Assembly: GCF_003555505.1 (NCBI RefSeq)
Contig: NZ_CP032152.1
Span: forward strand, 992,001-1,056,000
Length of the DNA stretch: 64,000 bases
Source: Thermosynechococcus sichuanensis E542
GTDB taxonomy: Bacteria > Cyanobacteriota > Cyanobacteriia > Thermosynechococcales > Thermosynechococcaceae
Reading direction: 5' to 3'
How positions within the stretch are numbered: position 1 is the first letter of the stretch; each line of letters opens with the position of its first letter. The position numbers and the translations under genes were made by a program. Positions 24,444 through 33,353 of this stretch are shown here, one piece after another. Below the pieces are notes generated by a model. The model was not told the origin of the DNA. It made no database searches and was given only the letters and a program-made list of their open reading frames with translations.

Positions 24444-27219
24444 GGCGGATCAACTGATCAAGGGTGGCCAAGAGGTCACTTTCGCGGAAGGGTTTGCTAA
24501 AGTAGGCGGCTGCCCCTAGGCGTTCTGCAAGCTGGCGATGTTTTTGACCTGTGCGGGAGGTCAGCATCATCACGGGGGTATTTTGGCACTGGGGAATACG
24601 GCGAATCTGAGTAAGAACACCAAACCCATCGAGGCGAGGCATTTCAATATCACAGATGAGGGCGTTGACCTGTAGTCCCCCTTGGAGTTTATCAATGGCT
24701 TCCTGACCATCTTTGGCCTGCTCAACCCGATAGCCAGCTTTTTCGAGGGTACTGGCAAGAAAGCGCCGCACGTTTACTGAATCATCAACCACAAGGACGG
24801 TGTCTTGGCTAGGGGCAACGGGGCTAGCCACAGGGGTATGGGGACGCTCCTGTTCTGACCAATCAAAGAGAGCAAGGGGATCGAGTAGGGGGACAATGCG
24901 ACCATTCCCTAAAATAGTGCAACCACTCAAGCCTTTGGGGAGGGCTAATTCTCCTTCGACTTGGCGAATGGTGACTTCCTGCTCGCTCCAATAGCGATCG
25001 ACCCGCAGAGCAAGGGCACTGTCCCCTTGACTGACAATCATCAGTGTTGGCTCGTTAATGGTGGGTGCTCCCTCCATTTCCACGGGATGATAGGGGCGCT
25101 GAAAGTGGAAAATCTGCCTCAGATCAATCAAAGGAATGAGATAGCCTTCCCAGTCAATTAGGGTTGAGCCAAGGGTTTCGATGGCAGGGTAGCGATCGGC
25201 CAGCACCATTTCCTCGATTTCTTCGGTTGGTACCGCCAAGAGCATGCCAGCGGCCTCCACCAAGAGTACCCGAACGACGGAGAGGGTGTAGGGAATCGTA
25301 ATCGTAAATCGCGTGCCTTGGCCGGGAATACTGTGGATCTGGATGTCTCCACGAATTTGCCGCAAATTGGTGCGCACGATGTCCATCCCAACGCCACGCC
25401 CAGAGAGCTGTGTCACCTGCGAGGCGGTGGAAAAGCCCGGCTCAAAAATCAGTGGCCAAAGATCGCGATCACTCGCCGTTTCCAGCCAGTCCCGCGCTAA
25501 GCCCAGTCGCCGTGCCGTTTGGCGAATTTTCTCTGGATTGAGGCCTCGACCATCATCCGCCACAGTAATCACGGTTTGGTTGCCGCGATAGGCCGCCTTG
25601 AGGGTAATGGTTCCGGCGGGGGGTTTACCGAGGGCTTGGCGTTCTTCGGCGGGTTCAATCCCGTGATCAAAGGCATTGCGGACAAGGTGCAAGAGGGGAT
25701 CCGCCAACACACTCAATACCGTCCGGTCAATGAGAACGTGACTGCCCTCAATTTCCAAGTTGACTTTTTTGCCATGCTCACGACTTAACTCACTAATGAG
25801 GCGAGGATAGCGGTTGGCTAAATCCGCAAAGGGGCGCATCCGCACTTGGGTAAAGCGAGCTTGCAGTTGCTTGGCGGTGCGGTTGAGATCCCGACCTGTA
25901 CGTTCAGTCTCTTCTAAGCTCAACTCCAGATCACTCATGATTTCCTGCACTTGGACAATCGTTTCCATCACCTCTTGGGAGAGCAGGTGCACATCAGTGT
26001 AGCGATCGAACTCGAGGACATCGAAGCCATGCTGATTTTGGGGATTAAAGTGATGGGGGGCACTGACACGGTCATACTCTGTGCGCAGACGAAAGTTGGC
26101 ACGCTCAAGGGCACGCACCTTTTGCTTGAGACCCGCTAGCAGGTCGTGGAGGCGTTCCCGTTGCAAATCCAGACCATTACACTCAATGAGCAATTCCCCC
26201 ATCAGATCACTCAGTTGATCCAACTGCTGCCCCGGCACCCGCACGGTCATTTCTTTGGGTTCTTGGGGTTGGGGCTGGGGAGTGACTGGGGGGGTCTCAG
26301 CCTCTGGCGTAGGGGAAGGGGGCTGTGGGGGGGACAATAAATTCCCTAAGGAGAAGGCCTCCACTTCAGCATTGGCAAAGTCCTCGACCCCTAATTCTTC
26401 ATTGAGGTTTGCCAGCGGTAAATCAATAATGGTTTGATCCTCGTCCTCTTCTGCGTCAGCGGTTTCCGGGGTTTCCAAGCGCGTGGGCAGAGCGTCCAGT
26501 TGACCCGTAATCACAAGGGCTTGGCAGCGGCGCCATTGCTGGATGATGCTCGCACCCGCTTCGCTGAGATCACAGTTGGGTTGCTCGAGATAGGCACTGA
26601 CGGAGGCACAAAACTCAGCAAATTGAGGCAGTTCGAGCATTTGGCCGAGGCCTTCCAATTCTTGGGCAGCGATCGCCAGCTCCTCCCTGAGGCAGGGTTG
26701 ACCGGGGGTTTGCAGAACGGTTTCCAAGCGTTGTAGGCAGGCCTCCACTTCGGTTTCAAAGAGAACCACCCGCATCTGCTGGCCATCATCGCCACTGAGG
26801 AGCGCCAGATCATCCTCCGCCGTCGGATCCCCCAGCCGTCCCTGTAAATCATCCAAAATTGGCTCGACTTGGGTGCGCCACCAGCCCTCATTGGGTTCAA
26901 CCCCTTGGCGATGGAGGGTAATGACTGCTTGCAGTTGATCCACCGCTTTCAGCAGCAGGTGTTGCACCTCGACATCGTCGCAGGGGCGGGATTTCAAGAC
27001 CTTGAAAAAATCCTCAAGGCGATGCGCCAGTTCACTGAGGGACATAAAGCCCATCATCGCTGCCCCCCCTTTAATGGAGTGCGCTGCCCGCAGTACGGCA
27101 TCAATCACCCCCGGCTGGTGGGAGAGTTCCAGTATCCCTGACTCCATCGTTTGCAGGTAGTCCTGAGCCTCCTCAAGGAACTGGAGACGAATCGTTTCCT
27201 CAACGCCGGGTTCGGGCAT
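24436..27219 (-). CDS. pixL: CheA-type hybrid histidine kinase PixL
   Basis: 927 residues. The domain order is Hpt (His47 in RAAHSIKGGAAMMGF), a variable helical and Pro-rich linker to about 325, dimerisation and ATPase domain (HLVRNAFDHGIEPAEER, then TVADDGRGL and GRGVGMDIVRTNL), a CheW-like domain, and a C-terminal receiver with Asp in NALICDIEMPRLDGFG. It phosphorylates PixG/PixH-type regulators in response to PixJ. It is three bases behind pixJ. The receiver fusion is normal for cyanobacterial phototaxis and pilus-type CheA proteins. Confidence 0.92.
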   Translation of the reverse strand: MPEPGVEETIRLQFLEEAQDYLQTMESGILELSHQPGVIDAVLRAAHSIKGGAAMMGFMSLSELAHRLEDFFKVLKSRPCDDVEVQHLLLKAVDQLQAVITLHRQGVEPNEGWWRTQVEPILDDLQGRLGDPTAEDDLALLSGDDGQQMRVVLFETEVEACLQRLETVLQTPGQPCLREELAIAAQELEGLGQMLELPQFAEFCASVSAYLEQPNCDLSEAGASIIQQWRRCQALVITGQLDALPTRLETPETADAEEDEDQTIIDLPLANLNEELGVEDFANAEVEAFSLGNLLSPPQPPSPTPEAETPPVTPQPQPQEPKEMTVRVPGQQLDQLSDLMGELLIECNGLDLQRERLHDLLAGLKQKVRALERANFRLRTEYDRVSAPHHFNPQNQHGFDVLEFDRYTDVHLLSQEVMETIVQVQEIMSDLELSLEETERTGRDLNRTAKQLQARFTQVRMRPFADLANRYPRLISELSREHGKKVNLEIEGSHVLIDRTVLSVLADPLLHLVRNAFDHGIEPAEERQALGKPPAGTITLKAAYRGNQTVITVADDGRGLNPEKIRQTARRLGLARDWLETASDRDLWPLIFEPGFSTASQVTQLSGRGVGMDIVRTNLRQIRGDIQIHSIPGQGTRFTITIPYTLSVVRVLLVEAAGMLLAVPTEEIEEMVLADRYPAIETLGSTLIDWEGYLIPLIDLRQIFHFQRPYHPVEMEGAPTINEPTLMIVSQGDSALALRVDRYWSEQEVTIRQVEGELALPKGLSGCTILGNGRIVPLLDPLALFDWSEQERPHTPVASPVAPSQDTVLVVDDSVNVRRFLASTLEKAGYRVEQAKDGQEAIDKLQGGLQVNALICDIEMPRLDGFGVLTQIRRIPQCQNTPVMMLTSRTGQKHRQLAERLGAAAYFSKPFRESDLLATLDQLIRHA

Positions 27220-27221
27220 GG

Positions 27222-30044
27222 TTATCCCTCAGCAGTCACCTTAAAGATGTTGACGGAGTTTTGGAGTTCCTGAGCCATGTCCACCGTGGCTTGCAGAGAC
27301 TCAGAAATCTGCTTGGACGTGGCCGACATGCCCTCGGAGACCTTGGCAAAGTCTTTCATGAGGGTATTGACGGTGTTGGAGGTGCGGGCTTGGGAGACAG
27401 TGGCTTGGGAAATGGACTGCACCAGTTCGTCAATGTGCTGCGACACCTGCACAATTTCTTCGAGGTTCTGCTTGGTTACCTCCACAAGGCGCGTGCCTTC
27501 AACCACCTGAGCCGTACCAGTTTCCATAGCACTCACTACCTCGTGGGTCTCCTGCTGAATGGTTTCCACGATTTGCTCAATTTCACGGGTGGCCGCTGCC
27601 GATCGCGCCGCTAGTTCACCCACTTCTTCGGCAACCACAGCAAAGCCTCGACCCTCTTCACCGGCACGCGCCGCCTCAATACTGGCATTGATGGCCAAGA
27701 GGTTCGTTTGCAGAGCAATTTGATTAATTAGCGAAACCACTTTGGAAATTTGTTGCGAAGATTCCCCTAAGCGTTTCACTTTCTTGGCGGTTTCGGCCAC
27801 GGTTTCCCGCAGGTGGAGAATACTCTCCACAGTGGCATCCATTGTTTGACCACTGGTGACTGCTCGCTCTGAGGCTTTGCGCGCCACTGCTGCTGCCTCG
27901 TTGGCACTATTGGCCACGGATTCAATCGAGCTGGACATGGCTTCGACGGCCTCTAGCATCCGCTTCACTTTCTTGGCTTGCCGCAGGGATTCTTCCGCTA
28001 GTTCGATCATGGCGTTTTCATCCGCCAAGAGGGCGGTGTTCACTTTTTCCGTGGTTGCTTTCACTTGCACCACCACATCCCGCAGACTCTCAATGAGCGA
28101 GTTAAAGATGTCAGCAACGGTACCGATTTCATCGGCAGTGATGTCGGCTCGTACCGTCAGATCCCCTTGGGAGGCCGCCTCGACTTCCGTGAGCAGGTTA
28201 ATCAACTGCATTTGAATGCGCTCAGTCCGCTGCTGTTGCTCTTGGGCAAGGCGTTCTGCTTCTTTTTGAGCGGCGGTGGTCTGCTCAAGGAATTTGCTGC
28301 GCTCTAGCACCAGTCCTGCTTGGTTGGCCAATTGCAGAAAGGCATCAATTTCGGGCTGTTGCCACTGACGCGGCTCACTGCACTGGTGCGCAATTAAAAG
28401 CGCGACCAGTTTTTTCTCCACCAACACAGGAACGACTAAGTTAGCTCGCACCTTCAGGGGAGAGAGTTGTTTGAGGTGGCACTCCGTCAGACCAGCATTG
28501 AGAATGTCTGTCGTGGCTTGCACGCGCCCTTTCGTGTAGGCGTCAACCCAATTTTGTCGGAAGCAGGGATCGTCAATCACCTGTTGGAGGGCTTGGGGCC
28601 AACCGTCGGCGACAGACTCGGCAACGACTTTACCAACATAGTTTTCATCAAATTCATAGAAGATCACGCGATCGCACCCCAAAAGCTGGCGCCCTGCGTT
28701 GACGAGATTATCGAGAATTGAGGGGCGATCGCTCTGCTGGGTCAAACGAAAGACACTATCGCGCAACTGTTGGGCGCGCTGGGCAGCCAGTCGAGCTTCT
28801 GTCAGGGATTGTTCCAACTGTTCTGCCATTTGGTTAATGGTGCGGCTGAGGGTCGCCAGTTCGTCATCCCCCTCCACGGGGAGGCGGGTTTGGAGATCCC
28901 CTTCACCAATTTTCGTCACCGCCTTGGTGGCTCGCAGCAGGGGTTGAATGCCGCGATCGCTGAGGTAGATGGCGATCGCCCCCGCCACAATTGCCGTCAC
29001 CACAACCCCCGACAGGAGCGTCCATGTCAGGTTTCTTAGAGGTTTAAGGGCATAGTTTTGGTCGGTGCCGAGGACAATGGAGGCAAAGGGTTGGGAAACA
29101 GTGGTGTAGCTAAGAATTTGGGACTCGCCATCAGAGCGGCGCCGTTCTGTCAGCGTACTTGCTGGGGTATTGTCCCTAAACTGAGCCAGTTTTGGAAAGA
29201 CTTCCTCTAGGGGTTTACCCTGCAATGCTGGAATGGAAGCCGCAAAGATCCTTCCCCCCGGCTCTACGAGATAAAAACTCTGCTGCTGATCCCGATCATA
29301 GGTTTTCAGAAATTGCTGAATACTGCCTTTCGGTACCCGTAGCCGCAGCACTGCTATAATTTGCTGGTTTTGGGGATTCATCAGCGGTACTGCTAAAAAC
29401 ATGCCTAAGGGGCGCTCCGGCAGTGACAGCGTTGGCTCAACGGTTAAAACCGCACCGCGAGTTTGGATCGCCAGCTTAAAGTACTCTTGATTTTGGAGAA
29501 TATTGTTGGCGAGACGATTTCCCGCTGAGGATTGAGCAATGACCGTTCCTTGGCCATTGTGGGCAATGATTGCTGCATTGTCGTAGGCCACGTAAGCATC
29601 AAGGAACTGATCGAGAACGGCTTGCAGTTGGGCGCGATCGCCCCGCTGAATTTCACTGCTATAACGATTATTCAAAACCGAAGCCAAGACTCGCGCATCC
29701 CCTCGGCGATCGCGCAGATAATTATCAAATTGGAGCGCTGCACTACTGGCTTCCTGCTGCTGGAGTTGCAAGACCTGCGCCATCAGTTGCTGACGCGCCA
29801 CTTCATTTGCCGCCAAGCCCACACCAATCATTGGCAGGGTGGCAAGGGCAACGGCACTGGTAATCAGTTTCGGACGTAAGCCCCAAAATTTGCGGCGTGG
29901 CGGGGGTGGGGATACCGGTTGTTCAGGGGATTTGCCGTTGGTCGCTGCTTTTTTCTCCTCTAGGGGAGGGAGTTGGTAGTTCAATACCGACGGTGGCAAA
30001 GGAGGAATATCAACGGCGGGTTTGGCAGTGGTCATGGTTGGCAC
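27222..30044 (-). CDS. pixJ: Phototaxis receptor PixJ (DXCF cyanobacteriochrome MCP)
   Basis: 940-residue transmembrane photoreceptor and chemoreceptor. Pro-rich tail, membrane helix at about 57 to 78, extracytoplasmic sensor region, second helix at about 341 to 360, HAMP, one GAF domain (about 435 to 585), a HAMP-like segment, and the MCP signalling domain with its hairpin [20 protein letters not shown]. In the GAF domain DDPCF gives Cys494 and ECHLKQL gives Cys522. These are the two bilin-linking cysteines known from T. elongatus PixJ, a blue/green-reversible receptor carrying phycoviolobilin. The GTG start at 30044 gives that numbering. It is followed by pixL after two bases. Confidence 0.96.
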   Translation of the reverse strand: MPTMTTAKPAVDIPPLPPSVLNYQLPPLEEKKAATNGKSPEQPVSPPPPRRKFWGLRPKLITSAVALATLPMIGVGLAANEVARQQLMAQVLQLQQQEASSAALQFDNYLRDRRGDARVLASVLNNRYSSEIQRGDRAQLQAVLDQFLDAYVAYDNAAIIAHNGQGTVIAQSSAGNRLANNILQNQEYFKLAIQTRGAVLTVEPTLSLPERPLGMFLAVPLMNPQNQQIIAVLRLRVPKGSIQQFLKTYDRDQQQSFYLVEPGGRIFAASIPALQGKPLEEVFPKLAQFRDNTPASTLTERRRSDGESQILSYTTVSQPFASIVLGTDQNYALKPLRNLTWTLLSGVVVTAIVAGAIAIYLSDRGIQPLLRATKAVTKIGEGDLQTRLPVEGDDELATLSRTINQMAEQLEQSLTEARLAAQRAQQLRDSVFRLTQQSDRPSILDNLVNAGRQLLGCDRVIFYEFDENYVGKVVAESVADGWPQALQQVIDDPCFRQNWVDAYTKGRVQATTDILNAGLTECHLKQLSPLKVRANLVVPVLVEKKLVALLIAHQCSEPRQWQQPEIDAFLQLANQAGLVLERSKFLEQTTAAQKEAERLAQEQQQRTERIQMQLINLLTEVEAASQGDLTVRADITADEIGTVADIFNSLIESLRDVVVQVKATTEKVNTALLADENAMIELAEESLRQAKKVKRMLEAVEAMSSSIESVANSANEAAAVARKASERAVTSGQTMDATVESILHLRETVAETAKKVKRLGESSQQISKVVSLINQIALQTNLLAINASIEAARAGEEGRGFAVVAEEVGELAARSAAATREIEQIVETIQQETHEVVSAMETGTAQVVEGTRLVEVTKQNLEEIVQVSQHIDELVQSISQATVSQARTSNTVNTLMKDFAKVSEGMSATSKQISESLQATVDMAQELQNSVNIFKVTAEG

Positions 30045-30068
30045 ATCCTAACAGCATTAACAGCAGTC

Positions 30069-30599
30069 CTATCCAACATCAACAGTAAGAACACTAGAGT
30101 AAGACCTTTCGGCGATCGCGGCCCCATCGAGGATAAAGAACAGCTCCTCCCCTAGGTGACAACAACCCTTCAGGTAGGGAACCAGCGCCGCACTCACTGT
30201 ACCCACAGGCGATTGAATGGCTCCTTCCGGCAGACGGATAATCCCGCGTACTTCCTTTAGCGCCAATCCCAAATACCCCTTGGCTGTTTGCAATACAGCA
30301 ATAGTCAATAGGGGAGTATCCACCTCTAGGGGGTCTAAATGAAGTAACTGAGCTAAATCCAGCACCCAAACAATGCGGTTACGAAAGTTCAGCAGTCCCA
30401 TCACCACTGCAGCCATATTGGGAATCACCGTGAGCTGTTGCGGCGGAATCACCAACACCTGCTGGATCTCAGTCATTGGCAGCAATGCCGTTAATTGGTC
30501 GTGGACAAACAGACGCAAATAGGGCGCCCCTTGGGGGCGATCGCGTAGTGTACCGCCCCGCCCTTCACCATGATTCAACGAAGGTGCTGCCCCAAGCAT
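30069..30599 (-). CDS. pixI: CheW-like adaptor PixI
   Basis: 176-residue CheW-domain protein that should connect PixJ and PixL at the membrane. Seen are YLRLFVHDQLTALLPMTEIQ, NFRNRIVWVLDLAQLL and KGYLGLALKEVRGIIRLPE, a full CheW pattern with a short N-terminal extension. It lies two bases behind pixH and 24 bases before pixJ. Confidence 0.85.
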   Translation of the reverse strand: MLGAAPSLNHGEGRGGTLRDRPQGAPYLRLFVHDQLTALLPMTEIQQVLVIPPQQLTVIPNMAAVVMGLLNFRNRIVWVLDLAQLLHLDPLEVDTPLLTIAVLQTAKGYLGLALKEVRGIIRLPEGAIQSPVGTVSAALVPYLKGCCHLGEELFFILDGAAIAERSYSSVLTVDVG

Positions 30600-30601
30600 C
30601 G

Positions 30602-30976
30602 CTACACCACCACCGACTTCAGTGCCCGCAGTAGATCCTCACGACTGAAGGGCTTCGTGACATAGGCATCTGCCCCCTGCTTCATTGCCCAAAGGCGGTC
30701 TAGCTCTTGGTTTTTCGACGTGCAGACAACAATCGGGAGCTTTTCTGTTTCTGGGTTTTTCTTGAGACTGCGGCAGAGTTCAAAGCCACTCATCCCTGGC
30801 ATCACCACATCCGTCACCACCACATCCGGCTTGTACTGCGTGACTTTTTCTAGCGCCTCCTTGGCATCAGTGGCCGCAATGACGGTATAGCCAGAGTCCT
30901 TAAGAAACGAGGTAATCAGCGCCATTTCCGAGGGGGTATCTTCCACCACTAAGACCGTCGTCATGTCATCTCCCAA
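30602..30976 (-). CDS. pixH: CheY-like response regulator PixH
   Basis: 124-residue single receiver domain. The acidic pair is in VLVVEDTPSE, the phosphorylated Asp in DVVVTDVVMPGMSGFELC, the conserved Thr/Ser in VVCTSKN and the Lys in VTKPFSREDL. It is the stand-alone regulator between PixG and PixI, thought to be a phosphate target or sink that acts on pilus motor choice. A 54-base gap separates it from pixG. Confidence 0.9.
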   Translation of the reverse strand: MGDDMTTVLVVEDTPSEMALITSFLKDSGYTVIAATDAKEALEKVTQYKPDVVVTDVVMPGMSGFELCRSLKKNPETEKLPIVVCTSKNQELDRLWAMKQGADAYVTKPFSREDLLRALKSVVV

Positions 30977-31030
30977 ATGTCAATTCAAATAATCGATTAC
31001 TGTCAATATACTGCCCACAGGTTGCCTGTA

Positions 31031-32263
31031 CTACGTCAAGTACTGAAACACCATTTTGAGAAGTTCCGCTTGGGTAAAGGGCTTGGTCATATAGTCTGTT
31101 GCTCCCACGAGGCGGGCTTTGGCGCGGTCAATGAGGCCTGTGTTACCTGTTACCATAATGACCGGCACGGACTTAAAGCGTTCATGGTTGCGAATGACTT
31201 TACAAAACTTATAACCGTCAATGTTGGGCATGCCCACATCCAGCAGGATTAGATCTGGATTGAGGCGCATCACCTCCATCAGGGCTTTTACAGAATCATT
31301 CAGGGCAATGACTTCAAAGGCATCATCTGCCAAAAACCGCTTAATTTCATTGAGCATGGTCGGACTATCGTCAATGCAGACAATGCGATAGGTGCGGTTG
31401 GGCACTTGGGAGGTAAAAAAGCCACTGCCTAAGTCGCCACTCTCCTCTGCTGCTGTGGGTGTAGGTTCCTGCCACAAACTGGCATCAAAACTCGGCAGCA
31501 AATCAAAGGGGTGTTGCGGCTCACGAACGACCACGGCTCCTTTCTCAATCAAGGGTAAGAGGCTACGCACCAAGGCAATCTCATTTTGGTTCATGAGCAC
31601 TGCCAAGTGGCGAAAGCTAAACCCCCGCAACATCGACCCCAAACGTTGTTGTTGCTCTGGCGTTAAATTGACTTGGGCACTCCTAAAGAAGTAGGGGCGC
31701 TGAAAAGGCGAGACAATTTTGTGGCCAAGGCTCAACCACTGCTGAATTCGGGATTTGCACTGCTGAATCAGCCGGGTGGCGTCAAAGCGGCTGACAATCG
31801 GCACTTCGACATAGGGCACAAGTTGATGGTGACCACTTTTGAGATACAAGAAGGACTCTAGGACTTCAACGATCAGCCCCTCCACCAGTTGACTAAACTG
31901 TTCTAGGGTAATAACTTGCTGTGTGAGCAACCAGCGCAGACTCTCATACTCATAGATCGGGGTGGGGGTATTGGTCTGTTCCCAGTGCTGTCGGACTTGG
32001 GCACGCAACTCGCGATCCAGGGCAGGCACACGTTGGCTGAGTTGCCGTAGATGTCGTTCAAAGCGATCGCCCGGTTCAATCGTGTGGGTAGCATAGACAA
32101 TACTTCCCTGATCAAAGTAGAGAAACCACTGCTCCTTCACGGTCACCTTGAAGCAACCTGTGCCTCCTGAAGTGCTGAGTTGCTGGAGTAATCGTTCGGG
32201 CTGAAGTGTTTCTGTAAACTCTGATGTTCCCCCGCCACTAAAACCGCGATCTGATGTCATCAT
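31031..32263 (-). CDS. pixG: PatA/PixG-type response regulator
   Basis: 410 residues. The N-terminal and middle parts (about 15 to 250) match the PATAN region seen in PatA/PixG proteins (ETLQPERLLQQLSTSGGTGC, WFLYFDQGSIVYATHT). The C-terminal receiver starts near 285 (YRIVCIDDSPTMLNEIKRFL) with phospho-Asp in LILLDVGMPNIDGYKFC and Lys in YMTKPFTQAEL. In phototaxis systems PixG is the main output that reaches the type IV pilus machinery. It is the first gene of the operon; a 10-base inverted repeat lies about 95 bases upstream. Confidence 0.9.
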   Translation of the reverse strand: MMTSDRGFSGGGTSEFTETLQPERLLQQLSTSGGTGCFKVTVKEQWFLYFDQGSIVYATHTIEPGDRFERHLRQLSQRVPALDRELRAQVRQHWEQTNTPTPIYEYESLRWLLTQQVITLEQFSQLVEGLIVEVLESFLYLKSGHHQLVPYVEVPIVSRFDATRLIQQCKSRIQQWLSLGHKIVSPFQRPYFFRSAQVNLTPEQQQRLGSMLRGFSFRHLAVLMNQNEIALVRSLLPLIEKGAVVVREPQHPFDLLPSFDASLWQEPTPTAAEESGDLGSGFFTSQVPNRTYRIVCIDDSPTMLNEIKRFLADDAFEVIALNDSVKALMEVMRLNPDLILLDVGMPNIDGYKFCKVIRNHERFKSVPVIMVTGNTGLIDRAKARLVGATDYMTKPFTQAELLKMVFQYLT

Positions 32264-32356
32264 ATTAACCTCCGAGCTGCTACCCCCACCGAAGCCTCGT
32301 GCTACTTCGGCAGCAACCAGCGATATTTGACAATAAAACCAATTGGGATATGGAGC

Positions 32357-32387
32357 TATTCTTAAGTGAGAGTTGTGCTTAAGAATA
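32357..32387. promoter_or_regulatory. Perfect 10-base inverted repeat upstream of pixG
   Basis: TATTCTTAAG (32357-32366) and CTTAAGAATA (32378-32387) are exact inverted copies, 11 bases apart. They lie in the 256-base divergent gap between pixG and the plus-strand coiled-coil gene. No T-run follows on either strand, so an intrinsic terminator is unlikely; an operator or a leader hairpin fits better. The rest of the gap is AT-rich and shows no gene. Confidence 0.6.
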
Positions 32388-32519
32388 CCAATGTGTTGAT
32401 TATATTAAGCAGTACTGGCGAAAAGATGAAAGAAAACTTCAGAAAAGTTAATGACTTTTACAAAGGATAGTAAAGCAGACCTGTTTTCTCAATGATGCCT
32501 CTATAATTGTCAATTATCT

Positions 32520-33302
32520 ATGACCTCGGTTCTTGAAGAAAAGCTACGGACGGTATTCTCGCCAGAACAGGCACACCTACTGGCAGAGGTGATCCGTGAG
32601 GCCTATGACGACTTGGTGAAGGCCAAAGACTTCAACGAACTAAAGTCGATTGTGGCCGATCTGGCTCAAGCTCAGAAACGTACAGAAGAACGGGTAGAAG
32701 AACTTACTCAAGCTCAAAAACGCACCGAAGAACGGCTCGAAGAACTTGCTCAAGCTCAGAAACGTACGGAAGAACGAGTTGAAGAACTCGCGCAAGCTCA
32801 AAAACGCACCGAAGAACGGCTCGAAGAACTGGCGGCAGCACAAAAGCGTACGGAAGAGCGAGTGGATCAACTGGCAGCCGCGCAAGAACGCACCGAGCGA
32901 GCGGTGAGACAACTGGCACGCCAAGTGGGCGGCCTCAGTGAGGCCTTGGGTGGGTCGCTGGAAGACCTTGCGCTGGAAGTGGTGCCCGAAATTCTAGAGT
33001 ATCGCTGGGGCATGGAAATTGAGTTCTGTGACCGCGACACCCTACCCCTGCGCAATGGAGAGTATGAATTTGATTTAGTCATCCGTGGCCAAGTGCATGG
33101 AGAGCCACTTCTGGTGCTGGGGGAAGTGAAAAGCAATATCACCGCCGAGGTGGAGCGATTTTTGAATCTGGTAGCTCAGGTGGAAGCGTCTGAGGAGATT
33201 CGCCCCCTCTTTTTTGGCTATCGCTTAGAACGGGCAGCCAAAGACTTGATTCGCGATCGCGGTGCCGTGATGGTCACCACCCGCGGTAAATACTTTCCAT
33301 AA
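32520..33302 (+). CDS. Coiled-coil / PD-(D/E)XK-like protein, copy 1 (DUF3782-like)
   Basis: 260 residues, function unknown. Residues 1 to 45 are a conserved head ([20 protein letters not shown]). Then six 14-residue units of the type [14 protein letters not shown] form a coiled coil. From about 130 a folded domain ([20 protein letters not shown]) ends in the D...ExK pattern EFDLVIRG and [10 protein letters not shown]. This copy reads NITAEVER where copies 2 and 3 read NITESEVER, an in-frame loss of one codon just after the putative catalytic Lys. Two further copies lie beyond the porin gene, and a distant relative at 9238. Confidence 0.75.
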   Translation: MTSVLEEKLRTVFSPEQAHLLAEVIREAYDDLVKAKDFNELKSIVADLAQAQKRTEERVEELTQAQKRTEERLEELAQAQKRTEERVEELAQAQKRTEERLEELAAAQKRTEERVDQLAAAQERTERAVRQLARQVGGLSEALGGSLEDLALEVVPEILEYRWGMEIEFCDRDTLPLRNGEYEFDLVIRGQVHGEPLLVLGEVKSNITAEVERFLNLVAQVEASEEIRPLFFGYRLERAAKDLIRDRGAVMVTTRGKYFP

Positions 33303-33330
33303 AAAATCCCCCTCCCCAGGGGAGAAGGAT
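33301..33330 (-). terminator. Intrinsic terminator of the porin gene
   Basis: On the minus strand ATCCTTCTCCCC pairs with GGGGAGGGGGAT (two G-U pairs) and is followed by TTTTTT. It sits 24 bases after the porin stop and abuts the stop of the convergent coiled-coil gene. Confidence 0.8.
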
Positions 33331-33353
33331 CTAGGGTGGAAAACTTACCCGCT

